This document shows, in pieces, positions 1-8,603 of a stretch of 37,170 nucleotides of DNA. Numbering within the stretch: position 1 is the stretch's first letter; every line of letters begins with the position of its first letter. The stretch is from the NCBI GenBank assembly GCA_025201865.1, contig MU602713.1, positions 39,893 to 77,062 of the forward strand. Direction: 5' to 3'. The notes beneath the pieces are model-generated. The model had not been told where the DNA came from. It saw only the letters and a list, made by a program, of their open reading frames with translations, and did no database searches. The position numbers and the translations under genes are program-made. This stretch comes from Ramicandelaber brevisporus. Taxonomy: Eukaryota > Kickxellomycota > Ramicandelaberales > Ramicandelaberaceae.

Positions 1-771
1 GTTTTGATAAATGGCAGTTACAAGATGTCCAAGATGTTTCTCATAGTAAACCAGTGTTTCTAACTTGTATTCATGTTTAACACCATTTACATCTGTAATA
101 ATGATTGTATAATTGACACTCATATTATAGTATCCTTCAGGGTATATTCTGACGATAAGAGTGGCTGGAGTAGAGTGAAAATTATGACTTAAACTATTTG
201 GTCTGCACTTCTGTTGACACATTGATCTACCATTAATGAGACTTTCTAAGTCACAGTAACCTGTAGCGCTAATTCCAATGGAATTAATATTAGTAAGTTT
301 GCCATTCTCACATTTGCAAGTATACAGTTTCTGAGCTTTCAAGCAGTACTGGCGATTGTAGGTGTCAGCCATGTCGACATTCCATGCGCTCTGACCAAAA
401 GAATTGAGTAGAATATCGATGATATCTCTTTTCTCTGGACATCGTCGCTTTGCTTCCGCCAACAAATTGATAAATGAATTGATGTGATGGCGGCTGAGTG
501 ACTGAATTGACGCAACAAGGCTCTTTATATTAGACGAGTGAAGTACGAGTTGATTCGCAAGTAACAAGAACTGCTCCAGCAAGTTTCGCCATATGATCAA
601 ATCCCAGTTCAATTCCATATATTTGAGTTTCATCAAAATTTTATTGAGGATATTGATCCAGGCAGAATCTCGAGCAAGGAATACCACAATCGCAATGCCA
701 TTTGGAGTGCTGAGTAGTTTGGAACGAGCTGGCTGAGAATCACGCAGAGGTGAGCGAGAGTGAGCACTCAT
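1..771 (-). CDS. Degenerate USP-like (peptidase C19 fold) protein, partial
   Basis: An open frame of 257 codons starts at the ATG at 769-771 and reaches base 1 without a stop, so the C-terminus lies outside the window. I do not recognise a close family. The order of elements resembles a ubiquitin-specific protease. Residues 29-46 align with the USP Cys box, but the nucleophile position reads S-A-W (Ala37) instead of T-C-W/Y. A helical region follows, then DIIDILLNSFG (116-126), then a cysteine-rich stretch (C152, C154, then CQQKC) like a USP finger. A strand block STPATLIVRIYPEGYY follows, and GHLVTAIYQN at 248-257 sits where the His box GHYxAY would be. If correct, this is an inactive pseudoprotease or a scaffold. 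The frame is certain and the family assignment is inference. The gene upstream on the same strand is 860 bp away. Confidence 0.55.
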   Translation of the reverse strand, partial: MSAHSRSPLRDSQPARSKLLSTPNGIAIVVFLARDSAWINILNKILMKLKYMELNWDLIIWRNLLEQFLLLANQLVLHSSNIKSLVASIQSLSRHHINSFINLLAEAKRRCPEKRDIIDILLNSFGQSAWNVDMADTYNRQYCLKAQKLYTCKCENGKLTNINSIGISATGYCDLESLINGRSMCQQKCRPNSLSHNFHSTPATLIVRIYPEGYYNMSVNYTIIITDVNGVKHEYKLETLVYYEKHLGHLVTAIYQN

Positions 772-845
772 TGAATGCGTTTGTTGCAATGTATGAAAAA
801 GAAGAAGAAACAAGTTGATGTTGACAGCAAATGAAGCTAATAGTT

Positions 846-883
846 TTGTTGTTGTTGTTGTCGTTGTTGTTGTCGTTGTTGTT

Positions 884-928
<45 letters not shown>

Positions 929-929
929 A
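846..929. repeat. GTT/AAC trinucleotide microsatellite
   Basis: An almost uninterrupted run of GTT (AAC on the minus strand) with a few GTC and ATT interruptions, in the 5' leader region of the USP-like gene. It creates an artefactual poly-valine reading frame on the + strand. Confidence 0.9.
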
Positions 930-1258
930 TCACTGTTGCTGTCCTCGTTGCATTTCAGAACAGTGAGAACACAGAGCAGCGCATCAAAAATGAATCAGTG
1001 ATCGACGGTGGATGCTAATTTGACCGCTAATCATTTTTAATTACTGATTTTTTTGGTTGGTTGGTTGAGTTTAGTGTTCCGTGTCTCGTTTGATAATAAC
1101 AAGTGTTGCAAGGTAATAACGACAAAAAAGGCAATTATGACTGGCTACAGTCAGAAGTTTAACATAGAAAACTGTAGGATGGTGAGCCATTTGCCTGTTT
1201 ATGTGTGTGTGTAATTGTGGCGGCGAGAGTGGTTCGCAATTTTAAGTTGTAGATAAAT

Positions 1259-1281
1259 GACAGCGCTGAGTTGTCGCTGTC
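1259..1281. repeat. Short perfect inverted repeat (hairpin)
   Basis: GACAGCG and CGCTGTC form a perfect 7-bp stem around a 9-nt loop. No U-run directly follows, so it is not an obvious Pol III or bacterial-type terminator. It may be chance. Confidence 0.4.
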
Positions 1282-1630
1282 TGTCTAATTTTACTGAGAA
1301 GTGGATGCTCGAGCAGTTCCTGTAGCTCTCGCATCCTTCAGCTAGTGGAACATCAATTGGAATTAGTCATTCTCCTTCGTCGTCGCTGCTTTTGTTGCTG
1401 TCCAAAGTAGACCTCGCACACTCCGTCATCACCGTCTCCTCTGCAAAACATCGTCAACCAGCTCTGCTCTCCTCAGACGGCCACCGCACATACAGATACC
1501 AGTTCTCTCCTTGCTGCTAGCGTATCTTCCCTCACTTCTTGTCTACGACATTAGTGAACTTACTTTTACTAATAGCCATTGCTCTAACAGGCGAACTTGC
1601 ATAATACAATATAAATAATTTAGAAACGTG

Positions 1631-2383
1631 CTAATTATTTCTAACAGAATAGGTACGATGTGTCGCACTTGGCGGTGCAGCTGGAGGTGGGTAGGTTGCA
1701 GGATATTGGGGGACTGGATCATACTTTGGACGCAGAGGGCCGTAGTCAACATGAACCGGGCTCAAGTTGGAGGAGTTTGGCTGTGCTGGTGGATGTGCTG
1801 CCCCGTGATTCGGGTAATAGCCGTACTGGTACTGGTTTGAATACTGGCCGGGATTCTGTCCCGGATACTGCCCTGGATAAGGCGGTGGGTGTGGTCCCTG
1901 ATACTGTTCCATGGCTGGCTGCTGAGGATTGTTTGCCTGAGGGGTGCCAGAGCAATAGCTGCCAATGCAAATAAAGAATATCAATCCCCATGCACTCATC
2001 GCTGCTGGAATAAAAATAGAAAGTGCTTTGAGTGACGAGCAAGCGTATCGCATTTCGCTCGTACATGGCCTGTCCAGATCTACTGGTGGTCTGCCGAATC
2101 TGTAGGTGTAGCCTGTGGCCGCTGCAAAGACTGCTGTTGCGAAAAATGCCATAATCGTTGTTGCCAGTCTTTGCCGAACAATTTGCTGTACACCACCTCG
2201 ACACCACGACGAGACATTGTAGGAGGCAAATAGAATAAAAAGCGCCATAAGAGCCAAGAATGCGTATATAATTCCAGAGTTGATGTGGATGTCTTTAATA
2301 CTCCAGGACAGAGTTGAAGAGAAGGCACCAAAAGACAGTAACTCGGCAAGAAGACTCAGCCACCACAACCACAGGGCTAGCAT
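1631..2383 (-). CDS. Four-helix membrane protein with proline-rich cytosolic tail
   Basis: A 250-residue protein whose first 145 residues hold four hydrophobic segments, near residues 3-20, 38-54, 74-92 and 122-145. After these comes a polar tail of about 100 residues rich in Pro, Gln and Tyr, with YPGQ-type repeats (YPGQYPGQNPGQY near 168-180) and Pro runs near the C-terminus. Four helices with a short loop bearing Cys residues (C107, C115) and a Tyr/Pro tail resemble MARVEL/tetraspan-type fungal plasma membrane proteins, but I cannot name a family. The tail could bind SH3 or WW domains (inference). The ATG at 2381-2383 is used because it immediately precedes the first membrane segment. A GT microsatellite lies just upstream. 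No intron is evident. Confidence 0.75.
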   Translation of the reverse strand: MLALWLWWLSLLAELLSFGAFSSTLSWSIKDIHINSGIIYAFLALMALFILFASYNVSSWCRGGVQQIVRQRLATTIMAFFATAVFAAATGYTYRFGRPPVDLDRPCTSEMRYACSSLKALSIFIPAAMSAWGLIFFICIGSYCSGTPQANNPQQPAMEQYQGPHPPPYPGQYPGQNPGQYSNQYQYGYYPNHGAAHPPAQPNSSNLSPVHVDYGPLRPKYDPVPQYPATYPPPAAPPSATHRTYSVRNN

Positions 2384-2419
2384 TCTTCTAAACAGTACGT
2401 TTGTTTACTCGTGTATTTG

Positions 2420-2444
2420 TGTGTGTGTGTGTGTGTGTGTGTGT
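2420..2444. repeat. (GT)n dinucleotide microsatellite
   Basis: About 12 uninterrupted GT units in the 5' leader of the tetraspan-type membrane protein gene. Confidence 0.92.
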
Positions 2445-2471
2445 GATTGATTTTATTTGAAGAACAAAGAG

Positions 2472-2494
2472 GATGAGGATGAGGATGAGGATGA
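2472..2494. repeat. (GATGAG)n hexanucleotide tract
   Basis: Four consecutive GATGAG/GAGGAT units, about 30 bp from the GT microsatellite and outside any supported gene. Confidence 0.85.
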
Positions 2495-3032
2495 GTATTT
2501 GACGCTTGTTTTCCAGACACAGTTTGGCAATGTCCGACTGATGCTTCGCAGTTGGTTCGCTCTCACAAAAGTGCGAAGCAGAGCAAGGGGGCATTTTTGC
2601 GCCGACTTCATCTCTCTCTCTCCTTTTTTATCACAGGATTACCCACGCCATATTTGATTTCTAAATGAAGAATAGTTAGTAAAAGCCACGATCCAATCGA
2701 ATGATATCATTATGAAATGTTTGAATGGCTCGTGCATTTGGCAAGTTATATGCTCAATGCCATTCATTGCTTTCATCAGCTTTCCCTTGAAGCCGATATT
2801 AGGGAACAGCGCTGCGAGTGACACTCGTGACCTCGCTGCACGACAATATGAAGCTTTTTAAAAGAGTATTTTGAAATTGGGAAAAAAACAAAGAGGTTGA
2901 TAAATATAACTACGAGGACTATCATGCAAAGGGATACTGATTATGTTAAAATTGTGATGGTTGTTACTGCTACTGTTGAGATGATATGAGTGCTGCAAAT
3001 ATTATCGCTGTTCTTGGTCAATTGATATCGGC

Positions 3033-5009
3033 TTACTCACTGGTGCCATTCAGCACCAACTCATCGCTATCTTTGTCATTACATTCGCTTATATGCTGGC
3101 TTGCTGAATTATTGGGTTTTATGCTGCTATTAGTGGTGGTTGTGTCCAGCCGTGTAATGAAAAAGTGCGAGTTTCGTGCCTTTCCATACACAAGGCGTAG
3201 TACAAATGCTGGAACTGTCGATAGTTGTATGCCTTGGTGTGTATTCTTCTTGTGATTACACTTATTATCAACTGTGTAACCACAATAACTACAATCGGAT
3301 ATATCACACTGCCAGCCTTGCACAATATCTGGATGCTGCTGTTGACATGGATTGCTAATTGCTGCTACGAGATGAGGGTTGCTGGCGTGCTGATTAATAT
3401 TGGGGTCGCCTCCAGCCATCCTAGCAGTTTCCGGTAGCATCTTACTATCAATAAATTTTGTATCATATCCGTGCTTTTGTTGTAAATGAGTCAGCAGACA
3501 TTCCGGCACCAATCTGCAGCTGTGGCAAATGAACAGTCCAGTGGTAGTATGATATCCACAACGTATATCATGCACATTAAAGTTATCCATGTTCAAGTAA
3601 TTAAAGATGCGCTGCGTACTCTTGATAGTTTGTTGCTGTTTCTGCTGCTGCTGTTTCTGATTGTTTCTGGCTTCATTATCATCATGTTTTTGATTAATCG
3701 ATGCGCTATGAATGTTGTGAATATGCTTACGAGTAGTATCAATTGTTTGGCACGTTTTCTCACAATCTGGAATTGGACATGCCCATCGATCATCCGAAGA
3801 CTGACGACTAAGAGTGTAAGTGCTGCCACGTACATTAATCACTGCTTCAAGTTTGTGTTCGCGCCGATGTGCATTAAGTTGAGTAGATGTTTTGAATACA
3901 CAACCACAATTATCAAAATCACAAATATACAGTTGCTTCTGATTGGATACCTCTGTGATCTTATTCTCATTTTGAGCATTCAATCCATTCTGACTGTAGT
4001 CGAGTTTGTGCTGGCTCACTCTGCCACTTCTAGTCGTCACTGCATTGCTTTCTTGGTCAATACGAGCAATAAGAAAGGACGAGTTTTGTGTTTTCGAAAA
4101 AATAAGACGCAATACTAGAGCAGGAGTTGTCGACATTTGCCCTCCTTGATGCACTCTCTTCCTGTGACTAGACTTAACATGAGATGTGTAGCCACAGTAT
4201 CCACAATTAGATGTAATACACAACCAACCTTGAATAATATCCTGATGCTGCTGTTGCTGATCTGATTGACTGATTGCTGCTGCGAGATGTGGATTGCTAG
4301 TGTGCTGATTTCCATTGGGATCGACATTTGCACTTACAGCACTTTCAGGAAGAGCAGACTTGTCAATTGATTCCCCATTATATCCATGATTCTGTTGTAA
4401 ATGAGTCAGCAGACATTCTGGCACCAGCCGACACTCGTAACAAACGAGCACTCCAGTAGTATTATGATAACCACAACGAATATTATTCAAATAAAAGTCA
4501 TCCACATCAAGGAGATTAAGCTTGTACCGAGTCTTCTCAACTGGAGGCTGTTGATTCTGCTCTTGTTGCTGCTGAACTGGCTGTTGCTGCTGAACTGGCT
4601 GTTGCTGTTTCGTATTATAGCCATGATTTGCACGCAGATGAGTGGATACTTTATTAAGTGTCATGTATCCCACTTGACAATCCGGAATTGGACACATCCA
4701 TCGATCATAAAACGACTCCCGAGTCAGATTGAACACATTGCCAAGTATATCAATCTCTGATTGGAGCTTGTGCTCATATTGGTGTACTCGCAGACGGCAG
4801 GCATAGCCGAAACTACGACCACAACCAGGATGTTCGCAATTGTACTGTTGCTGATTCTTGAGAGCATCTGCAGTCTTTTGCTGTCCAGTGACTCCACTGT
4901 CATCTGAAGCGCGTTTCCCGAGTTTGTTGTCATCTGTGGAGAGATTCGGACCGACTTGCACGTCAACTGCTGCTGCTTCTGGCTCTGTGTTGATCTTCAC
5001 GGTCGACAT
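3033..5009 (-). CDS. Zinc finger protein A: duplicated C2H2-C2H2-OrsD-like module
   Basis: A 658-residue protein and paralogue of the gene at 28078-30117. Module 1 has C2H2 fingers at 58-80 (C58, C63, H76, H80) and 106-129 (C106, C111, H124, H129), a QQQPV-repeat linker, then a zinc-rich domain at 178-288 (RCGYH, CYEC, H203/H208, GWLC, CGYC, H282/H287). Module 2 repeats this order at 363-385, 411-434 and 484-592. The RCGYH...CxxC...LTHL...H...GWxC...C domain resembles the zinc region of fungal OrsD-type proteins (Pfam OrsD), by inference from spacing. Each module ends with a conserved hydrophobic segment, PALVLRL...FLIARID. DNA binding is plausible but not shown. I chose the ATG at 5009, not an upstream in-frame one, because MSTV and the untranslated leader before it match the paralogue. 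The extra upstream 102 codons are low-complexity Ala/Thr. Confidence 0.85.
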   Translation of the reverse strand: MSTVKINTEPEAAAVDVQVGPNLSTDDNKLGKRASDDSGVTGQQKTADALKNQQQYNCEHPGCGRSFGYACRLRVHQYEHKLQSEIDILGNVFNLTRESFYDRWMCPIPDCQVGYMTLNKVSTHLRANHGYNTKQQQPVQQQQPVQQQQEQNQQPPVEKTRYKLNLLDVDDFYLNNIRCGYHNTTGVLVCYECRLVPECLLTHLQQNHGYNGESIDKSALPESAVSANVDPNGNQHTSNPHLAAAISQSDQQQQHQDIIQGWLCITSNCGYCGYTSHVKSSHRKRVHQGGQMSTTPALVLRLIFSKTQNSSFLIARIDQESNAVTTRSGRVSQHKLDYSQNGLNAQNENKITEVSNQKQLYICDFDNCGCVFKTSTQLNAHRREHKLEAVINVRGSTYTLSRQSSDDRWACPIPDCEKTCQTIDTTRKHIHNIHSASINQKHDDNEARNNQKQQQQKQQQTIKSTQRIFNYLNMDNFNVHDIRCGYHTTTGLFICHSCRLVPECLLTHLQQKHGYDTKFIDSKMLPETARMAGGDPNINQHASNPHLVAAISNPCQQQHPDIVQGWQCDISDCSYCGYTVDNKCNHKKNTHQGIQLSTVPAFVLRLVYGKARNSHFFITRLDTTTTNSSIKPNNSASQHISECNDKDSDELVLNGTSE

Positions 5010-5569
5010 GGCTGGTTGGCCGCTGAGTAGATTAGCTGTTCTGTTCTGTTCTGCTGTTGTTGCTGTTGTTGCTGTTGTTGCCGCTGTAGCTGTAGTTGTT
5101 GCCGCTATCGTCAGCGGTGGTAGTAGGTAATAAGCAGTTGAGTTGTGAGAAGCCGAGAGAGAAAAGGAGTCAGTGTAACGCGACGTGGCAACAAATAAAT
5201 GGAGAAGCACAGACACCATCTGAGAGCTCTTTTCCCATTGACGATGTATTGCGACAAAAGGGCCGTGCTCAAACTTACAACCTTTTAAACATCTATTTAC
5301 TCCTAACTTTCTCACACAATCTCATTGATATGCTTGCCAGGATCATCTGAGTTGCACTATCAAACTTTCTACATGCAAAATCAGCTGCAGTGCTGACTTG
5401 TACAAAAAACTTTACCCCTTTACTCTCTTCCACTGGGCAGCCCTCCACTCTCGCACTCCTTGAGCGAGGTTCTATTCTCTCATTTTCGTGGACTCCAGTA
5501 ATCATCTCTCTCTTCTCTCATCACACACACACACAAAATAATCACTTTTAATAGCAGCTTCAAACAAAC
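5010..5569. other. 5' flank of zinc finger A
   Basis: A 560-bp gap. The minus-strand leader just before the zinc finger A ATG (about 5010-5065) is similar to the leader of zinc finger B (CTAATCTACTCAGC against CTGATCTACCCAGC), preceded by CAA/GCAACA-type repeats up to about 5105. Some CA-rich sequence lies at 5521-5535. No gene is supported. Confidence 0.6.
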
Positions 5570-6067
5570 TTACTGGGTTTGTCTATCAAATAGCTCTCTT
5601 GGTGAAAATGCACCCACATATAGAAGTGGCATCTTTTCAATAAACATAGAAAAAGGTATCCGATTCCCATATATACTCAAAGTATCGGAGGTAACCGACT
5701 CCTCATCATAGATAATGGGTAGCCAAAGGAATGCTTCGTCTCCTTCAATTGCGTTTTCAATGCCATAAAAGTTCTCGCTCAATTCCAAAAAGCCAGCCCA
5801 ATGATCATTATTGGACATATCCTTACGCAATACAACAAAACTGTATCCATAAATAGGTGCTATACGTCCGCTTCTAGCATAATTAAGAATAACAATTGGG
5901 AGGTCCTTAATAGTAGACTTAGTCCCGCCGGATATAACTGCAATATCATCCTTAATAGATACGACTATATCGGATTTACCCGAAATAACAGCATTTACAC
6001 CAGAAATCGACCGAAGCTTACTGGCAACTTTAGTATTATCTCTTCCAACAATCTTTACAGTAATCAT
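5570..6067 (-). CDS. Hypothetical protein, 165 residues, no recognised family
   Basis: An open frame of 165 codons with normal composition and no repeats, which makes chance unlikely. The N-terminal half is rich in Val, Ile and Ser with alternating hydrophobics (ISGVNAVISGKSDIVVSIKD), suggesting beta strands. The C-terminal half contains LNYARSG, GDEAFLWLPIIYDEE and MPLLYVGAFSPRELF. No signal peptide, membrane helix or known catalytic motif is visible. The coding stretch is noticeably more AT-rich than its neighbours. Just upstream on the minus strand, a long C/T tract runs into CACAG 6 bases before the ATG, which looks exactly like a 3' splice site. The gene may therefore have a 5' non-coding exon, or a short upstream coding exon that I could not locate. 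Function unknown. Confidence 0.6.
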   Translation of the reverse strand: MITVKIVGRDNTKVASKLRSISGVNAVISGKSDIVVSIKDDIAVISGGTKSTIKDLPIVILNYARSGRIAPIYGYSFVVLRKDMSNNDHWAGFLELSENFYGIENAIEGDEAFLWLPIIYDEESVTSDTLSIYGNRIPFSMFIEKMPLLYVGAFSPRELFDRQTQ

Positions 6068-6519
6068 TTTTCCTGTGAGAAAGAGAGAAAGAGAGAAAGA
6101 GAGTTGTCTCCACGCTATTGCAGATCAGGGGGTAAAGTTGAGTTTGAGATGGAGAGCTGATTGACGAGTGAATCTCGAGTAGCGTTGGTAAATGGAGTGC
6201 AAACACAGTATATGTAAACGCGGAACAAAGAAAGCACTCTCTGCTCCTCAACCAGTGCAAACTCGTCTGTAGATGCACACTAGCTGTGGTGTAAACAGAG
6301 TCTAAAGTGAGTACTTGTCTCTTCCTTTCTAATTCATTATAACTCCGCTGTTTCGCTCAACCCATCCTCTGTGCGGGGTGCCTCACACTATCAAAAGGGT
6401 GGCTTTAAAGTGAATAAATGGGTTAAGCAAAGAAAGCTTGAACAGCTGGATTCGCATGGTGACTATGTTTAAAAGTGAGGCAATCATTGTCATTATCCAT
6501 TAATAAATGAACTTGCGAT
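6068..6519. other. Intergenic region with GA-rich tract
   Basis: A 452-bp gap between two minus-strand genes. It holds a GAGAGAAA-type purine tract (about 6076-6103), which on the minus strand is the pyrimidine tract of the suspected splice acceptor of the 165-residue gene. No further gene is seen. Confidence 0.6.
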
Positions 6520-8286
6520 TCAATCATCCGATTCATAATAATCAGCATCACTCGCCTCCTCCTCGCTAAAATCATCACTGAAATCATCACCATCTTCCAC
6601 ATCGCTATCCTCATCACGTAAAGCCATGTACTTTAACTTGATATCTGGGAATCTATCAGTAATAGCTGAGACTAATTCAGACGTAACTCTATCGATTTCT
6701 ATTGATTTAATGTTCGGAGCAGCAGCCACCATCGCAACAACTAAATCAATTGACCAATCATGATAGACATTAAACCCAACCTTTTCAAACTGTATCTGCT
6801 GAATGCTTGCTCCATATTTGCCCCTCTCCATCGTGCTGTTAAGTTGCTGAATCTGATCAATCTTTTGAAGGGCATTCACTGTGTTAACCAAATTACATGC
6901 CAGAATGGTGATATCTTCCAAGCTGGGCAGCATATAGAGCATCTCCAAGCAGTCGCTCGTTATATTCAAATAGTGTATTCGAATATCCTTCAATCGTGAA
7001 CTCTTGATGTACAGTAAATTACGTTCTTTGTTATAGTCAGCATTGTTTTCAGAGTTACCATAGAATTTATGCTGCACAGTAGACAAGATGTAGAGAGTTT
7101 CCAGCATGGGGAGTCTTTTTACAATATCTGCCAAACTGAAGCGATCAGTCTGACCAGTATAAAGTCCAATGGTAGTAGTTTCTACATTGAGATTGGTAAC
7201 CTGTGGGTTATGATCCAGTAATGTATAGAGTGCTGAGGAGGTAATTCCATAAAGCTCCATGGCTGATACACTTGGCCAACATTGGCTGAGGGCTGGATGT
7301 ACAAATGCCGGGTCTCTAAGCATTATACCTTTTCCACAATCAAATATGGTGATGTCCAGTTTCTCCACTAGAGGGAACTTCACTGCAGTAAAGTCAGAAT
7401 AATCATAGACTGCAGAGGATGCACAACATAGAGAGACTCTAAGAGATTCCAAGCATGAGAATACAACTGGTCCATTGTTTCCAGAGAGAGCTGGTGGACT
7501 GTAGATGATACGATTGTGGTGAGCTTGACAATGCGACCGAGCTGCCGAAGCGTGAATAACAGGGCTATTAGTAAGATGAGGACCAATCAACGCCATCTGT
7601 TCAGCTATGGGATATCCACGAGTACTTCCGTTCATGGTAATATCAAAGTCATCAATCTGCAGCGGTGTGACCTTTGATACAAAATTGGCCATGTCGGCCC
7701 ATGGACAGTTGTTACTATGTGGCAAAAACTCAAGCTTGAGACTTTGGAGATGCTGCCAGTTCTGATTCTGCTGACGACTCACCAATGCATCTACAAGAGG
7801 CTCCAAACAGAACTGATGATAGTTTGTGCCAACGGCCACTTCCAGCGACCGCAATCCGTGGAAACCCGACACTGCTTGAATCAAATGAAGAGCCTGTTTC
7901 TTATTGGTGCAAAAAGTGCCGACTTCAAACTTGTATACAGTCACATTTGGTAGCAGCTGGCTGAGGTCGATGCTGTAATCCAATCCATCAAGGGGACCTT
8001 GAAGGTGAACACGACGAACGAAGCGACCATACCGAACGAACGCTGACGCGCGAGTTTCATTGGAAGCACGACTGTTGAAGACCCTCTTGTCAATACAACA
8101 CCAAACACTACGTGCAAACAACTCGTGACAGCCAGAGGATAAAGCCAGAAGACGAGCTGCCGTTCTTCTATCAACAAACTGCGAGACACACTCGCGTAGA
8201 TCAAACGGCAGATCGAGCAGTCTGAAGTGGCTGGCAACACCAGCAAGATCAGCAGCCTCCGTAAGGCGAACTCGTTTGGTAGTCAT
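6520..8286 (-). CDS. F-box / leucine-rich-repeat-like protein
   Basis: A 588-residue protein starting at the ATG at 8284-8286 (MTTKRVRLTEAADLAG). A longer in-frame extension upstream is hydrophobic and low in coding character, so I left it out. Residues about 21-65 (FRLLDLPFDLRECVSQFV followed by a Leu/Cys-rich helix) fit a degenerate F-box, which would bind Skp1 in an SCF ubiquitin ligase. The rest has irregular leucine-rich strands (LRSLEVAV, LQSLKLEFL, VEKLDITIFD, METLYIL-like LETLYILST, LEDITILACNL, IKSIEIDRV) typical of fungal F-box/LRR proteins that recognise substrates. The C-terminus is an acidic tail (DSDVEDGDDFSDDFSEEE and beyond). The substrate is unknown. It is divergent from IWR1, with starts about 320 bp apart. 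Confidence 0.72.
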   Translation of the reverse strand: MTTKRVRLTEAADLAGVASHFRLLDLPFDLRECVSQFVDRRTAARLLALSSGCHELFARSVWCCIDKRVFNSRASNETRASAFVRYGRFVRRVHLQGPLDGLDYSIDLSQLLPNVTVYKFEVGTFCTNKKQALHLIQAVSGFHGLRSLEVAVGTNYHQFCLEPLVDALVSRQQNQNWQHLQSLKLEFLPHSNNCPWADMANFVSKVTPLQIDDFDITMNGSTRGYPIAEQMALIGPHLTNSPVIHASAARSHCQAHHNRIIYSPPALSGNNGPVVFSCLESLRVSLCCASSAVYDYSDFTAVKFPLVEKLDITIFDCGKGIMLRDPAFVHPALSQCWPSVSAMELYGITSSALYTLLDHNPQVTNLNVETTTIGLYTGQTDRFSLADIVKRLPMLETLYILSTVQHKFYGNSENNADYNKERNLLYIKSSRLKDIRIHYLNITSDCLEMLYMLPSLEDITILACNLVNTVNALQKIDQIQQLNSTMERGKYGASIQQIQFEKVGFNVYHDWSIDLVVAMVAAAPNIKSIEIDRVTSELVSAITDRFPDIKLKYMALRDEDSDVEDGDDFSDDFSEEEASDADYYESDD

Positions 8287-8603
8287 CACGAAGACGTGGA
8301 AGATAAAAAAACAAAATAAACAATGAGGTTGAGTTTGAGGAGGAAACTTGGAATTGTGAATGACGCTCGTGGCGACGATTAGATAAACAAAAATAAGCGA
8401 CAAGTCACATGTAGTACCATGTGTTAGTGCGCTGAGGGATGTTCTCGTGATTGGCATTGGGACAAGTATGTTTTTTTCACCACTGGCGGTTTGAATGCTT
8501 GATGTTATTGCTACTCAATTGTACTCGATGGCTTTCTACACTACACGAACTCCAATTCTTTGAAGAAAAAAAATTATAACAATAGCCAGACAGCTTTGCT
8601 CAA
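8287..8603. promoter_or_regulatory. Divergent promoter region F-box / IWR1
   Basis: A 317-bp spacer between divergently transcribed genes, so it must carry both promoters and 5' leaders. The minus-strand leader just before the F-box ATG is T-rich. No specific element can be assigned. Confidence 0.5.

Larger units (their letters stand above)
772..1630. other. Intergenic region without a supported gene
   Basis: This 859-bp gap lies upstream of the USP-like gene and downstream of the membrane protein gene, so it should hold a promoter and a 3' flank. It contains a long GTT microsatellite (846-929) and a 7-bp hairpin (1259-1281). The stretch 1345-1560 is C/T-rich on the + strand, with no open frame that looks coding. 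Confidence 0.6.
2384..3032. other. Intergenic region, promoter of the membrane protein and 3' flank of zinc finger A
   Basis: A 649-bp gap between two minus-strand genes. It contains a (GT)n tract and a GAGGAT hexamer tract close to the membrane protein start. A 61-codon minus-strand frame (2639-2824) is present but has no recognisable features. Nothing else is supported. Confidence 0.6.

Noticed and set aside
815-1018. 67-codon + frame with a poly-valine stretch
   Set aside because: It is a translation of the GTT microsatellite.
2639-2824. 61-codon minus-strand frame (MSLAALFPNIGFKG...)
   Set aside because: Too short and without motifs or a matching context; kept as intergenic.
3486-4760. 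Two + frames (210 and 119 codons) rich in Leu/Ile
   Set aside because: They are antisense to the zinc finger A gene, and the same shadow appears twice because the modules are duplicated.
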